From NCBI GenBank assembly GCA_964590395.1, contig CAZPVT010000030.1, positions 1-64,000 on the forward strand: a stretch of 64,000 nucleotides of DNA, written 5' to 3'. Positions within the stretch are counted from its first letter, which is position 1; every line of letters begins with the position of its first letter. This DNA is from JAOABP01 sp964590395. Lineage in GTDB: Bacteria; Hydrothermota; Tepidihabitantia; Tepidihabitantales; Tepidihabitantaceae. Position numbers and translations under genes: made by a program. A model generated the notes under the pieces. That model was not told the origin of the DNA. It saw only the letters and a list, made by a program, of their open reading frames with translations, and made no database searches. This document shows positions 1-8,608 of the stretch, piece after piece.

Positions 1-153
1 CCTTCTCCCATTCTCCAATCCTTCCACTCCCTTGTTGAGCCATTATTCCAGAAAATCATCCTCAATCAGAAGCAGATAATGACACTCCGCAAGATCAGGG
101 ATACCCTTTTGCCTTTGCTTGTTTTTGGAAAATTAAGAGTGGAGGAAATATAA
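1..153 (+). CDS. hsdS: Type I restriction-modification specificity subunit HsdS (C-terminal fragment)
   Basis: Only the last 50 codons lie in the window, open from base 1 in frame 1 to a TAA at 151-153. The translation contains LVEPLFQKI and ends LRKIRDTLLPLLVFGKLRVEEI-like, which is the typical HsdS C-terminus: the conserved helix followed by the 'LRDTLLPKLxSGELRV' signature. HsdS chooses the DNA target of the HsdMS methylase and the HsdRMS nuclease. The stop is three bases before the ATG of hsdR, so the two are almost certainly in one operon. The target recognition domains are off the left edge, so nothing can be said about specificity. Seen: C-terminal helix motif and adjacency. Inferred: complete gene upstream. 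Confidence 0.8.
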   Translation, partial: PSPILQSFHSLVEPLFQKIILNQKQIMTLRKIRDTLLPLLVFGKLRVEEI

Positions 154-156
154 AAA

Positions 157-3100
157 ATGGCTCACTTGACCGAAGATTATCTTGTGGAACAACCCGCCAT
201 AAATTGGTTTAAAGAACTTGGCTATTTCTACATTCATGGCTCAGAACTTATACCTGATAATGGGGAAAGGGAATCTTACCGGCACTGTGTTTTAAAGAGA
301 AGATTTATTGAGGCAGTAAAGAGGATAAATCCCTGGCTTACTGATAATCTTGCCGAAGAGGTTTATAAAAAGGTTATTGAGTTGGATCATCCTGATTTTG
401 TAATGAAGGGAAAGATTTTTTATGAACTTCTGACCGGGGGCGTGAGGCTGACTTATAAGGAGGGGCGAGAGGAGAAAACAAGAATTGTTAAACTCATAGA
501 TTTTGAAGAGGTAGAGAATAATGAGTTCCTTGTTGCGAATCAGTTTAAGGTTGAATATCAGTATGAGAAGGAGCAATTCAGGAAACCGGATATTGTCGTG
601 TTTGTAAATGGCTTGCCAATAGCAGTTTTTGAACTTAAAAGTTTTAATGCTGATGAAACAGCAAGGGATGCCTTTTTAGATCATAAAACAAAGATAAAAG
701 ATATTCCCCAACTCTATGTTTATTCCCAGATGGTCGCTGCCTCTGACGGGTACGAGACGAAATATGGCTCGCCAACCAGTGATTGGGAAAGGTTTTTTGT
801 CTGGGAGGGGATTTTAAGGGACGATGATTTGAAGGTGAAGAAGAAGGAAGAGATTCCCAATGGTTTTTATCAGTATTTTTATAATGGGAAAGAATTAACT
901 TCCCTTGAAATTTTAATTAGGGGATTGTTCAGAAAAGAGCATTTAATTGAGTTTGTAAATGACTTTGTTTTTTATGAGAAGGCGGGCGAGAATTATGAGA
1001 AAAAGATTGCCATATACAATCAATTTTATGCGGTTAAAAAGGCAGTCGATAAGACAGTTAAGTGTGTTCGGCAGGGGGAAAGAGCGGAGGAGAGAAGAAT
1101 AGGTGTTGTCTGGCATACGCAGGGGGCGGGAAAATCCTTAACGATGCTCTTTTATGCCAGAAAAACATTAAAGGTAAAAGAACTGGAAAATCCGCTTTTG
1201 CTTTTTATTACCGATAGAAGAAATCTTGATGAGCAACTTTATGGGTTATTTTCCCAGATCCCGATTGTTAAGAAGGCAGAAAGTATAAGAGATTTGCAGG
1301 AGACGCTAAAGAAGACTGCTGGTGGGATTGTATTTGCCACCATTCAGAAATTTGGGAAACTGAAATCTGAAGAATATCCATTGCTTACTGAGAGGAAAAA
1401 CATAGTCGTAATTGCGGATGAAGCCCACCGCAGCCAGTATCGGGAACTTGCCCAGAATTTAAGAAAGGCAATTCCCAATGCCTCGTTTATGGGATTTACC
1501 GCAACGCCAATTGAACTTCAGGACCGGGATACATATCTTGTGTTTGGCGAACCGATAAGTGTTTATCCAATGGACAAGGCGTTGAGACATCAGGTGATAG
1601 TGCCAATCTATTATGAGGCGAGGCTGGCAGAACTCCATTTGACCAATGAATTTATAGATGAGGAGTTTGAAGAAATTTCTGAATTAATTGAACCGGAGCA
1701 AAAAGAACACATAAAAAAGAGATTTGCCCGGCTGGAGAAGTTAATTTTGAATCCGGATAGAATTGAGAAAATCGCAAATGACATTGTTGAACATTTTAAT
1801 AAGAGAATTCAAGAACTTGCGGGCAAAGGGATGGTTGTTGTTATATCAAGAAGGGTAGCAGTTGAACTTTATAATGCCATTAAGAAAATTCCTGATGCGC
1901 CAGCAGTTGAGATAATAATGTCCGGTAGCAAGCAGAAAGACCCGGTAGAGTTTTATCCCCATATAAAAAATAAAGTTGAAATGGAGGAGATTCAAAACAA
2001 TTTTAAGAATCCGGAAAAAGACCCGAAGATGGTCATTGTGGTTGATATGCTCTTAACCGGATTTGATGTGCCCTGTCTGCATACGATGTATTTTGATAAG
2101 CCGATGAAGAATCACAATCTTGTTCAGGCAATTGCCCGGGTGAATAGAGTATTTAAAGACAAGCCAGCCGGGCTGATCGTTGATTATATCGGGATTGCCG
2201 ACGACCTCAGAAAATCTTTGAGCAAATACACCATTGAAACCATTCAGCAGGTGCTTACCAACATAAATAAAGTGATAGATATTTTGAAAGAAAAGTATGA
2301 TATCGTCTCCGCAATGTTTTATGGATTGAATTATCGGTCCTGGAAGTTTCTTAAGCCGGAGGAACTGGCACAACTGACAGTTTCCGCCTACAATATGTTA
2401 AGAGATGAGGAGCAGAAGAAAAACTTTATAAAAAACTACCTTGCCCTTAAGAAAATTTATGCCCTTGCCAGTCCCCATCCTGAAACTATCAAGATAAAAG
2501 ATGATATCAGATTTTTTGAGATGATTAAAAAGATGATAGTTAAGTATTCAACAATCAAAAAAGAAATATCAAAGGATTTGGAATATGAGATAAGCCAGTT
2601 GATTTCCAAAAGCATTTCTGCGGAAGAACCGGTTGATATTTTTTCGTTGTTGCAGAAAGAAAAGCCTGACCTCTCTATTTTTGATGAAACCTTTCTTGCC
2701 CAGTTTAAAAATATGCAACAAAAAAATTATGCGATTGATTTGCTCATCAAACTGTTGAATGATGAGATTAAGGCAAGGATGAGGGTGAATCCGTTTCGCT
2801 ACAGATCTTTATATGATATGTTAAGGAGATTGATTGAGAGGTATAATGTTAAACTGGTGGATACTGCCGCGATTATTGATGAGTTGATAGAAATTGCCCG
2901 AGAGATAAAAGTGAAGCGGGATGATGAGAAAAAATTAGATTTGACCGAAGAGGAGCTCGCTTTTTATGATATTCTTTTAAAAGAGGGGGGAATTTTTAAG
3001 AATGAGGAGAGAATCAAATATGTGGCAAGGGAAGTTAGAAGACGTTTGGGTGATTATATTAAGGTTGTGGACTGGAACAAAAAGGAGACTTTGAGGGCAA

Positions 3101-3237
3101 AAATAAGGGTAGCGATAAAAGATATTTTAGCGGAGAATGCGGCGTTCAAAGAGGAAGAATGCGAAATAATATACAAAAGAATTGAAGAGGTTGCTAATGA
3201 AATTTGTGAGCATATTGAGGTTTCGTATGCTGTATAA
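157..3237 (+). CDS. hsdR: Type I restriction endonuclease subunit R
   Basis: The protein has 1026 residues, the usual HsdR size. The N-terminal nuclease domain shows the PD-(D/E)xK pattern (KPDIVVF about residue 144, FELKS about 160). The translocase motor follows: Walker A (TQGAGKS, about 319), DEAH box (VIADEAHRSQ, about 420), the FTATP motif and the late helicase motif QAIARVNRVF. It cleaves and translocates DNA as the HsdR subunit of an HsdRMS complex when the site bound by HsdS is unmethylated. It lies directly after the hsdS tail. The gene is rich in AAA, GAA, TTT and ATT codons and visibly more AT-rich than the genes after 3292, consistent with horizontal acquisition. No frameshift or lost motif was seen, so it looks intact. 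Confidence 0.95.
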   Translation: MAHLTEDYLVEQPAINWFKELGYFYIHGSELIPDNGERESYRHCVLKRRFIEAVKRINPWLTDNLAEEVYKKVIELDHPDFVMKGKIFYELLTGGVRLTYKEGREEKTRIVKLIDFEEVENNEFLVANQFKVEYQYEKEQFRKPDIVVFVNGLPIAVFELKSFNADETARDAFLDHKTKIKDIPQLYVYSQMVAASDGYETKYGSPTSDWERFFVWEGILRDDDLKVKKKEEIPNGFYQYFYNGKELTSLEILIRGLFRKEHLIEFVNDFVFYEKAGENYEKKIAIYNQFYAVKKAVDKTVKCVRQGERAEERRIGVVWHTQGAGKSLTMLFYARKTLKVKELENPLLLFITDRRNLDEQLYGLFSQIPIVKKAESIRDLQETLKKTAGGIVFATIQKFGKLKSEEYPLLTERKNIVVIADEAHRSQYRELAQNLRKAIPNASFMGFTATPIELQDRDTYLVFGEPISVYPMDKALRHQVIVPIYYEARLAELHLTNEFIDEEFEEISELIEPEQKEHIKKRFARLEKLILNPDRIEKIANDIVEHFNKRIQELAGKGMVVVISRRVAVELYNAIKKIPDAPAVEIIMSGSKQKDPVEFYPHIKNKVEMEEIQNNFKNPEKDPKMVIVVDMLLTGFDVPCLHTMYFDKPMKNHNLVQAIARVNRVFKDKPAGLIVDYIGIADDLRKSLSKYTIETIQQVLTNINKVIDILKEKYDIVSAMFYGLNYRSWKFLKPEELAQLTVSAYNMLRDEEQKKNFIKNYLALKKIYALASPHPETIKIKDDIRFFEMIKKMIVKYSTIKKEISKDLEYEISQLISKSISAEEPVDIFSLLQKEKPDLSIFDETFLAQFKNMQQKNYAIDLLIKLLNDEIKARMRVNPFRYRSLYDMLRRLIERYNVKLVDTAAIIDELIEIAREIKVKRDDEKKLDLTEEELAFYDILLKEGGIFKNEERIKYVAREVRRRLGDYIKVVDWNKKETLRAKIRVAIKDILAENAAFKEEECEIIYKRIEEVANEICEHIEVSYAV

Positions 3238-3291
3238 AGGTAAGATACGGGTGAGGATTTTTTGAAATCGGCTAAGTGAGGGAATGGGTAT

Positions 3292-3810
3292 ATGAAGGTT
3301 GGATTGCTGGTTTATTCGTCGAGCGGGAATAATGAGCGGGTAGCAAGAGCGGTAGCGGAGAGGTTGGGGCTGGAACTGGTTAAAGTTTCCGAGCCGGGCG
3401 TCCGGCGGATGTTGACCACGGTGCTGGATATATTTTTAAACCGGATACCGAAGGTAACACCTTCGCCTGAGGTAATCAAGGGGTTTGATTTTGTGGTGGT
3501 TTTTGCGCCGGTTTGGATCGGGCATATTGCAACACCGGTGCGCGCCTATCTTGATTATATCCGGGAAAAGCAGATGCGCTACGGAGTGGTTACGGTGAGC
3601 GGTGGACCAAATCCGAAGGTTAAGGATGAGTTAATTAAACGGACCGGGAGGGAGCCGGAGTTTTTCGTTGAGTTGTCAATAACCGATTTTTTGCCTGCCG
3701 GTGTTAAGCCGACGATTAAATCGGTGATGGCGTATCGGTTAACTGATGAGGATATGAGACAGTTGACCGAAAAGGTGGTGGCGGTTGTTTCACCGCAACT
3801 GGCTGGTTAA
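3292..3810 (+). CDS. Flavodoxin-family protein
   Basis: This 172-residue protein opens with a hydrophobic strand and a phosphate-binding-like loop (YSSSGNNERVARAVAE, residues 8-23), the position where flavodoxins hold the FMN phosphate. It continues with FVVVFAPVWIGHIATPVRAYL, the second conserved strand-loop of flavodoxin/NADPH:quinone-reductase-like folds. FMN binding and a role as a small electron carrier or quinone/iron reductase are inferred from the fold only. ATG start; GTGAGGGAATGGGT just upstream gives only a weak ribosome site. It follows hsdR by 54 bases but has clearly different base use, so it is probably native rather than part of the restriction locus. Confidence 0.7.
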   Translation: MKVGLLVYSSSGNNERVARAVAERLGLELVKVSEPGVRRMLTTVLDIFLNRIPKVTPSPEVIKGFDFVVVFAPVWIGHIATPVRAYLDYIREKQMRYGVVTVSGGPNPKVKDELIKRTGREPEFFVELSITDFLPAGVKPTIKSVMAYRLTDEDMRQLTEKVVAVVSPQLAG

Positions 3811-3812
3811 AC

Positions 3813-3840
3813 TTTATCAAGACAATTTTATCGGTATAAT
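3813..3840 (+). promoter_or_regulatory. Probable promoter of the LpxH-like gene
   Basis: A perfect TATAAT lies at 3835-3840, preceded by GG and 16 bases after a weak -35 (TTTATC at 3813-3818). Transcription would begin near 3847, one or two bases before the TTG start codon at 3849, so the mRNA would be essentially leaderless. Confidence 0.45.
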
Positions 3841-3848
3841 TAGGGCAT

Positions 3849-4547
3849 TTGAGCAGGCACTTTTTTATCTCTGACGCACATCTTGGGTCAAGGAGGCCGT
3901 TGGCAGAGAAACGGCTGGGGGAGTTTCTTTTCAGTATCCGGGGCAGGGCAGATTCGCTTTACATTCTGGGGGATCTGTTTGAGTTCTGGTTTGAGTATCA
4001 TCGGGTGGTGCCTTTTGCGGGTATGGGTGTGCTCGCACAGTTGGCAGAGTTACAACGTTTAGGGACCAGGGTGGTCTTTTTGCGGGGTAATCATGATGTG
4101 TGGTATCAGGGGGTTTTGAAGCGGGAGTTTGGGTTTGATGGTTTTTATGATGAGTTGAGGGTGGTGATCGACGGTAAGCGGGTTTTTATGATGCACGGTG
4201 ATGCACTGGACAGGAATTTTGTGCCGAAGGTGTTCCGGTTTTTGATGAGGAATCGGTTGAATAGTAGGCTGTTTTCGCTTTTGCATCCGGATATTGGGAT
4301 TGGAATGGCAAGGTGGATTGCACGGCGCAGTCGGGAGATGGTGCGACCTATGCTGGCTGATGATATGCGGAATTTTGCCCGGCAGAGGATCGAAGAGGGT
4401 TTTGATCTGGTGGTTATGGGACATTCTCATCTGCCGGAACTGGTGCAGTTTGGGGAAGGGTTTTATTTAAATACCGGTGATTGGTTAGGTAATTTTACTT
4501 ATGGTGTGCTTGAGGATGGAAAGGTGAGTCTGGAGCGTTATCAATGA
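3849..4547 (+). CDS. UDP-2,3-diacylglucosamine diphosphatase-like metallophosphoesterase (LpxH family)
   Basis: The 232-residue calcineurin-like phosphoesterase has all metal-binding motifs: DAH (9-11), GDLFEFW (41-47), GNHD (80-83), MHGD (115-118) and GHSH (191-194). The GDLFEFW and GNHD context and the length fit LpxH, which hydrolyses UDP-2,3-diacylglucosamine to lipid X in lipid A synthesis at the inner face of the cytoplasmic membrane. Lpx genes are absent from the rest of the window, so the substrate is inferred. The start is TTG; no ATG exists upstream of the essential first motif in this frame, and the -10 box almost touches the start. The stop overlaps the next gene by 4 bases (ATGA), indicating translational coupling. 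Confidence 0.75.
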   Translation: MSRHFFISDAHLGSRRPLAEKRLGEFLFSIRGRADSLYILGDLFEFWFEYHRVVPFAGMGVLAQLAELQRLGTRVVFLRGNHDVWYQGVLKREFGFDGFYDELRVVIDGKRVFMMHGDALDRNFVPKVFRFLMRNRLNSRLFSLLHPDIGIGMARWIARRSREMVRPMLADDMRNFARQRIEEGFDLVVMGHSHLPELVQFGEGFYLNTGDWLGNFTYGVLEDGKVSLERYQ

Positions 4548-5491
4548 GGTTGGGGCAAACGGTTTATCAGGGTGCGTTGCGGGGTTTGCGTTCTTTTCTG
4601 AAGTTGATGCTGATCGTGGCACCGGTTTATACTTTTGTTACTTTTTTGAAGTATACGCCGGTGTTGGAGGGTTTTGCCCGGTTTATGGCGCCGTTTATGC
4701 GTTTTTTCCGGTTGCCCGGGGAGGCAGCGATGGCGCTGATTTTAGGTAATTTTATCAATATCTATGCCTCGCTGGGAGCAATTACCGCTTTGAAAATCAC
4801 CGGTGATCAGTTGACGGTGTTGAGTTTGATGGTTTTGATATCCCATTCGCAGATTCTTGAGACCGCGGTTTTTTTTCAGATTAAGGCGAAGTGGTGGCTT
4901 TTGTGGCTGATCCGGCTTTTGCTTTCGTTTGGGGCAGGTGTTGGTCTGTCCGCTTTGATTGTGCGCGCGGGTAATTACGGAACCGCGGGGGTGGATTTCA
5001 GTGCACTCAGGCAGGTTTTTGTGCCTCTGCCTGCGATTGAGTCCTGGGCGCGGGGGCTTTTTAATACCAGTTTGAAGATGGTGCTGGTTTTGGTGGGGAT
5101 ATTTGTCCTTTTGGAACTGGCAAGGGTTTATGGGGTTCTGGAGCGGGTTTTGCGCGGACTCAGGCGGTTGATCGGTTTTATGGGTTATTCAGATGAGGCA
5201 GGGATGCCCTGGCTGGCAGGTAATGTTTTCGGGGTTGTTTTTGGTGCAGGTTTGATTGTGGAGTCGGTGAGGGAGAGTCGGCTGTCACCGAAGCAGGTTA
5301 CTTTGGTGGCAACTTTTCTGGCGATCTGTCATGGGCTTTTTGAGGATACCGCAATATTTCTGGTGCTGGGGGCAAACTTTTTCTGGATCGTTGTGCCGAG
5401 AATGGTGCTGGCGGTGATTGTTACATTTATTTTGAGTAAGATTTTGAAGGATGGTCCGGTGTTGTCCGGAGTAAGAGATGTTGTTAAGTGA
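4544..5491 (+). CDS. Nucleoside-recognition (Gate) domain membrane protein
   Basis: The protein has 315 residues and about eight hydrophobic segments, arranged as two similar halves. Each half carries the Gate/nucleoside-recognition pattern: residues about 40-110 with LILGNFINIYASLGAITAL, and about 180-300 with LAGNVFGVVFGAGLI and ICHGLFEDTAIF. The family includes spore-maturation SpmA/SpmB and FeoB-type gates; transport of a small solute is possible, but the substrate is unknown. It overlaps the upstream phosphoesterase gene by four bases and is read in the same direction as pepA, 33 bases further on. Confidence 0.75.
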   Translation: MRLGQTVYQGALRGLRSFLKLMLIVAPVYTFVTFLKYTPVLEGFARFMAPFMRFFRLPGEAAMALILGNFINIYASLGAITALKITGDQLTVLSLMVLISHSQILETAVFFQIKAKWWLLWLIRLLLSFGAGVGLSALIVRAGNYGTAGVDFSALRQVFVPLPAIESWARGLFNTSLKMVLVLVGIFVLLELARVYGVLERVLRGLRRLIGFMGYSDEAGMPWLAGNVFGVVFGAGLIVESVRESRLSPKQVTLVATFLAICHGLFEDTAIFLVLGANFFWIVVPRMVLAVIVTFILSKILKDGPVLSGVRDVVK

Positions 5492-5524
5492 GTCGTTAAT
5501 TTTTTAAAAAAAGAAAGGAGTTAG

Positions 5525-7003
5525 ATGATGAAGGTTGAATTAACTTTAAGAAAGAGGTGGAGCGGTAAGTTTGGTGCTGCCCTGATGTTTGAGGGTGATA
5601 AGAAACCGCTTGGTATGGAGCAGGGTAGTTTTAATCGGTTGGTGCTGGCAGGAGCTGGGTTTGATGGTAAGTATCAGGAGTGCACGGTTGGAGTTGATGC
5701 AGATAAACGGCGGGTGATCGTCGCGGGATTGGGTAAGAGAGGTGATTTTGAACTGGAGCGGGTGCGGATGGCAGGGGCAGGGGTGATTAAGAAGGCACTG
5801 GAGTTGCGCGCAGGGGAGTTAGGTGTTTTTTTGCCTGGTGGCAATGAGATCAAGGGAAGGCTGGTGGATTTTGTGCGCGCAGTTGTAGAGGGTATGCTTT
5901 TGAGTTGTTACCGGTTTACCAAGTATCGTCAGCCCAAGCCCGATGAGGCAAAACCACCGGAAACCGTTTATCTGGTTTTCAGCACCGAGGAGGAGAGTAG
6001 ATTGGTCTTGCCGATAGTTGATGAGACACAGCGGCGAGTTGATGCGGTTTATTTTGTGCGGAATCTGGTGAATGAGCCAGCGGCTAATAAGGCACCGATG
6101 AAAATGGCAGAACTGGCAAAGGGGTTGGCGTTGCCAGGCAGAATTGATGTGCGGGTGATGGATAGGTCAACGTTGCAGGAGATGGGAATGAATGGAATTC
6201 TGGCTGTGGGTCAGGGTTCTCATAATCCCCCCTGTCTTGTGGAGTTGGTTTACACTCCGAAGGTGAAGTCAAAGGGGACGGTAGTTTTTGTTGGTAAGGG
6301 AGTCTGTTTTGATTCTGGCGGGCTTTCGTTGAAGAATGCTCAGCAGATGGAGAATATGAAGGATGATATGGCGGGTGCGGCAACGGTGTTGGGTGTTTTT
6401 AAGTATCTGCAGAGTGTAGATTTGCCGTACAAGGTGATCGGGCTTACTCCGCTGGTGGAAAATATGATCGGCGGGGGCGCACAGAAGATAGGGGATGTTA
6501 TCCGTCATTATAACGGTAAGACGGTGGAGGTGGCAAATACCGATGCGGAGGGTCGGCTGATCCTTGCTGATGCACTGGCGTACGGAGCAAAATTTAAGCC
6601 GGTTTTGATGATCAACATCGCTACACTGACCGGAGCCTGTGTTGTTGCATTGGGAAATGAGTGTTCCGGTGTTATGGGAAGGGATAAGGAGTCAGTCGCA
6701 AGGTTGATTGATTTGGGCAGGGTTGAGGGTGAGTATTTCTGGGAACTGCCGCTTTTTGAAAGGTATCGGGCGCATATGAAGAGCGAGGTGGCGGATATGA
6801 AAAATATCGGTAAGCCGATGAATGCGGGGACGATTATCGGTGGACTGTTTCTTTCCGAGTTTGTTCCCGAGGGTGTTAACTGGATACACATTGATATTGC
6901 CGGGACGGCGTTTACTACCGAGTCGAGAGGTTATTATCCTGCTGGGGCAACCGGTGTGCCTTTGCGCACGATGATTGCACTTCTGCATAGCCGATGGGGT
7001 TAA
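5525..7003 (+). CDS. pepA: Leucyl aminopeptidase (M17 family)
   Basis: The 492-residue cytosolic aminopeptidase has a less conserved N-terminal domain and a catalytic M17 domain. Key motifs are VGKGVCFDSGG (about 256-266, metal and catalytic lysine), KDDMAGA (about 280) and the family signature NTDAEGRL (about 337-344) with the catalytic arginine. It removes N-terminal residues from peptides using two metal ions. A strong AAAGGAG lies 8 bases before ATG 5525; a second in-frame ATG follows at once. The last bases overlap the start of the metal ABC transporter ATPase, which is suggestive because M17 enzymes need Zn or Mn, but a functional link is only an inference. Confidence 0.93.
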   Translation: MMKVELTLRKRWSGKFGAALMFEGDKKPLGMEQGSFNRLVLAGAGFDGKYQECTVGVDADKRRVIVAGLGKRGDFELERVRMAGAGVIKKALELRAGELGVFLPGGNEIKGRLVDFVRAVVEGMLLSCYRFTKYRQPKPDEAKPPETVYLVFSTEEESRLVLPIVDETQRRVDAVYFVRNLVNEPAANKAPMKMAELAKGLALPGRIDVRVMDRSTLQEMGMNGILAVGQGSHNPPCLVELVYTPKVKSKGTVVFVGKGVCFDSGGLSLKNAQQMENMKDDMAGAATVLGVFKYLQSVDLPYKVIGLTPLVENMIGGGAQKIGDVIRHYNGKTVEVANTDAEGRLILADALAYGAKFKPVLMINIATLTGACVVALGNECSGVMGRDKESVARLIDLGRVEGEYFWELPLFERYRAHMKSEVADMKNIGKPMNAGTIIGGLFLSEFVPEGVNWIHIDIAGTAFTTESRGYYPAGATGVPLRTMIALLHSRWG

Positions 7004-7785
7004 GAGAGGTGCCGGTCATTGAGTTCGATAATGTAACGGTTGCGTTTCAGAATACCGTAGCGCTCAGTGATGTCTCATTTGCGCTTGGAAAAGGGGAGTT
7101 TCTGGGAATTATTGGTCCCAATGGTTCAGGTAAGACAACACTTTTGAAGACGGTGCTGGGTTTGGTTAAACCGGTTCAGGGGACAGTGCGGGTTTTGGGT
7201 CAGAGTGGAGCGGGTATCAGCCGGATAAGGCGGAGGATTGGATATGTGCCCCAGCGTAAGCCGATTGACCCGAAGTTTCCGGTTAGTGTCCGGGATGCGG
7301 TTTTGATGGGAACATATGCTGTGCTGGGGTTTCTGCAAAGTCCGGGTGTTAAGGAGAGGAAACGGGTTAGGGTGGTGCTTGAGGCGGTGGGGTTAGATGA
7401 GTTTGCTGGACATATTGCAGGCCATCTTTCCGGTGGACAGCAACAGCGGCTGTTTCTGGCACGGGCACTGGTGGCTGAACCGGAGATATTACTTTTAGAT
7501 GAGCCGACTGCCGGGGTCGATGTGGTAACACGCAGTTCAATTGTCGAACTGATCAGGAGCCTGCATAAAAGTTGGCATCTTACTACGCTTTATGTTACTC
7601 ATGATGTTAATGAGGTGATGGATTGCACAGATAAGGTGCTGTTGTTGAATCGGACGGTCCAGGCTTATGGTAGATGTAATGAAGTTATAAATGAGGCGAT
7701 GCTGGCAAGGCTTTATGGCAGTGGGGTGCGAGTGTTGGAAAGAGCTGGTAGAAGGTATGTAGTTGCCGGTGATTATCATGCTTGA
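6994..7785 (+). CDS. Metal ABC transporter ATP-binding protein (ZnuC/MntA type)
   Basis: The 263-residue ABC ATPase has Walker A GPNGSGKTT (41-49), Q-loop (YVPQRK), signature LSGGQQQR (145-152), Walker B LLLDE (166-170) and the switch histidine in YVTHD. It powers uptake through the neighbouring permease and binding protein; together they form a cluster A-1 (Zn/Mn/Fe) importer. The ATG at 6994 lies inside the end of pepA and has no clear ribosome site; GTG at 7009 is an alternative start that keeps all motifs. Its stop lies inside the permease reading frame, so the three genes form one transcription unit. Confidence 0.88.
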   Translation: MGLREVPVIEFDNVTVAFQNTVALSDVSFALGKGEFLGIIGPNGSGKTTLLKTVLGLVKPVQGTVRVLGQSGAGISRIRRRIGYVPQRKPIDPKFPVSVRDAVLMGTYAVLGFLQSPGVKERKRVRVVLEAVGLDEFAGHIAGHLSGGQQQRLFLARALVAEPEILLLDEPTAGVDVVTRSSIVELIRSLHKSWHLTTLYVTHDVNEVMDCTDKVLLLNRTVQAYGRCNEVINEAMLARLYGSGVRVLERAGRRYVVAGDYHA

Positions 7786-8608
7786 GGTTTTAGGATTCGG
7801 TTTTATCAGAAATGCGTTTCTGGGAGCGTTTCTCGTGGCAACGGTCTGTTCGTTAATTGGCGTTTTTGTTGTCTTGCGTGGGTTGGCATTTGCCGGTGCT
7901 GGTATTGCTCATTCCGCATTTGCCGGGGTGGCACTGGGGTTTCTTTTGGGTGTTGATCCACTTTTAACCGCAATAGGTTTCTGTTTGGTGGCCGCGTTTT
8001 TGATTCAGTTGACCGGTTCCCGAGCCAATCTGCGACAGGATACCGCGATCGGTATTTTTCTCTCCTGGACAATGGCACTTGGGGTAATGTTGATCGGTTT
8101 GATGAGGCGCTACGACGCGCGGATTTTCGGCTATCTGTTCGGGAATATCCTGGGTGTTTCCCGGGGGAATATTATGCTGATGAGCGGATTGACCCTACTG
8201 GTGGTGATTTTGCTTTTTGTTTTTTACAAGGAGTTTAAGTTTATTGCGTTCGATGAGGAGATGGCGCAGGCGGCAGGTTTGCCCATCGGGTTGTTTAATA
8301 CAGTTCAGTTGGGGTTGATTGCCCTGACCGTGGTGGTAGCGATTCGAGCAGTAGGGATAATTCTGGTTGAGGCACTGCTGGTGATTCCTGCCGCAATTGC
8401 GTATCAATTGACCAGCCGGTACGGGATGATGTTTGTGCTTTCCTGGATTACTGCAGTAGTGGCAAGTTGGGGTGGATTAGCCCTTTCCTATATTTTTAAT
8501 TTACCATCCGGGGCAACAATTGTGATGCTCACAGCACTGTTTTTTGCTGTGGCGGCGATATTTTCACCGAAAAGGAGGAGATGCAGGATATGTGGCAGAG
8601 GTGGATAG
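7778..8608 (+). CDS. Metal ABC transporter permease (ZnuB/MntB type, ABC-3 family)
   Basis: This protein of about 276 residues is nearly all membrane segments (about eight), ending in a short basic tail with two cysteines. The conserved ABC-3 features are seen: FVVLRGLAFAGAGIAHSAFAGVALG near the N-terminus and VGIILVEALLVIPAAIAYQL in the second half. It forms the channel of the metal importer with the ATPase upstream and the binding protein downstream. I chose ATG 7778, eight bases before the ATPase stop; TTG at 7763 and GTG at 7769 are in frame but would add residues unlike the family. The end overlaps the binding-protein gene. Confidence 0.88.
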   Translation: MLEVLGFGFIRNAFLGAFLVATVCSLIGVFVVLRGLAFAGAGIAHSAFAGVALGFLLGVDPLLTAIGFCLVAAFLIQLTGSRANLRQDTAIGIFLSWTMALGVMLIGLMRRYDARIFGYLFGNILGVSRGNIMLMSGLTLLVVILLFVFYKEFKFIAFDEEMAQAAGLPIGLFNTVQLGLIALTVVVAIRAVGIILVEALLVIPAAIAYQLTSRYGMMFVLSWITAVVASWGGLALSYIFNLPSGATIVMLTALFFAVAAIFSPKRRRCRICGRGG

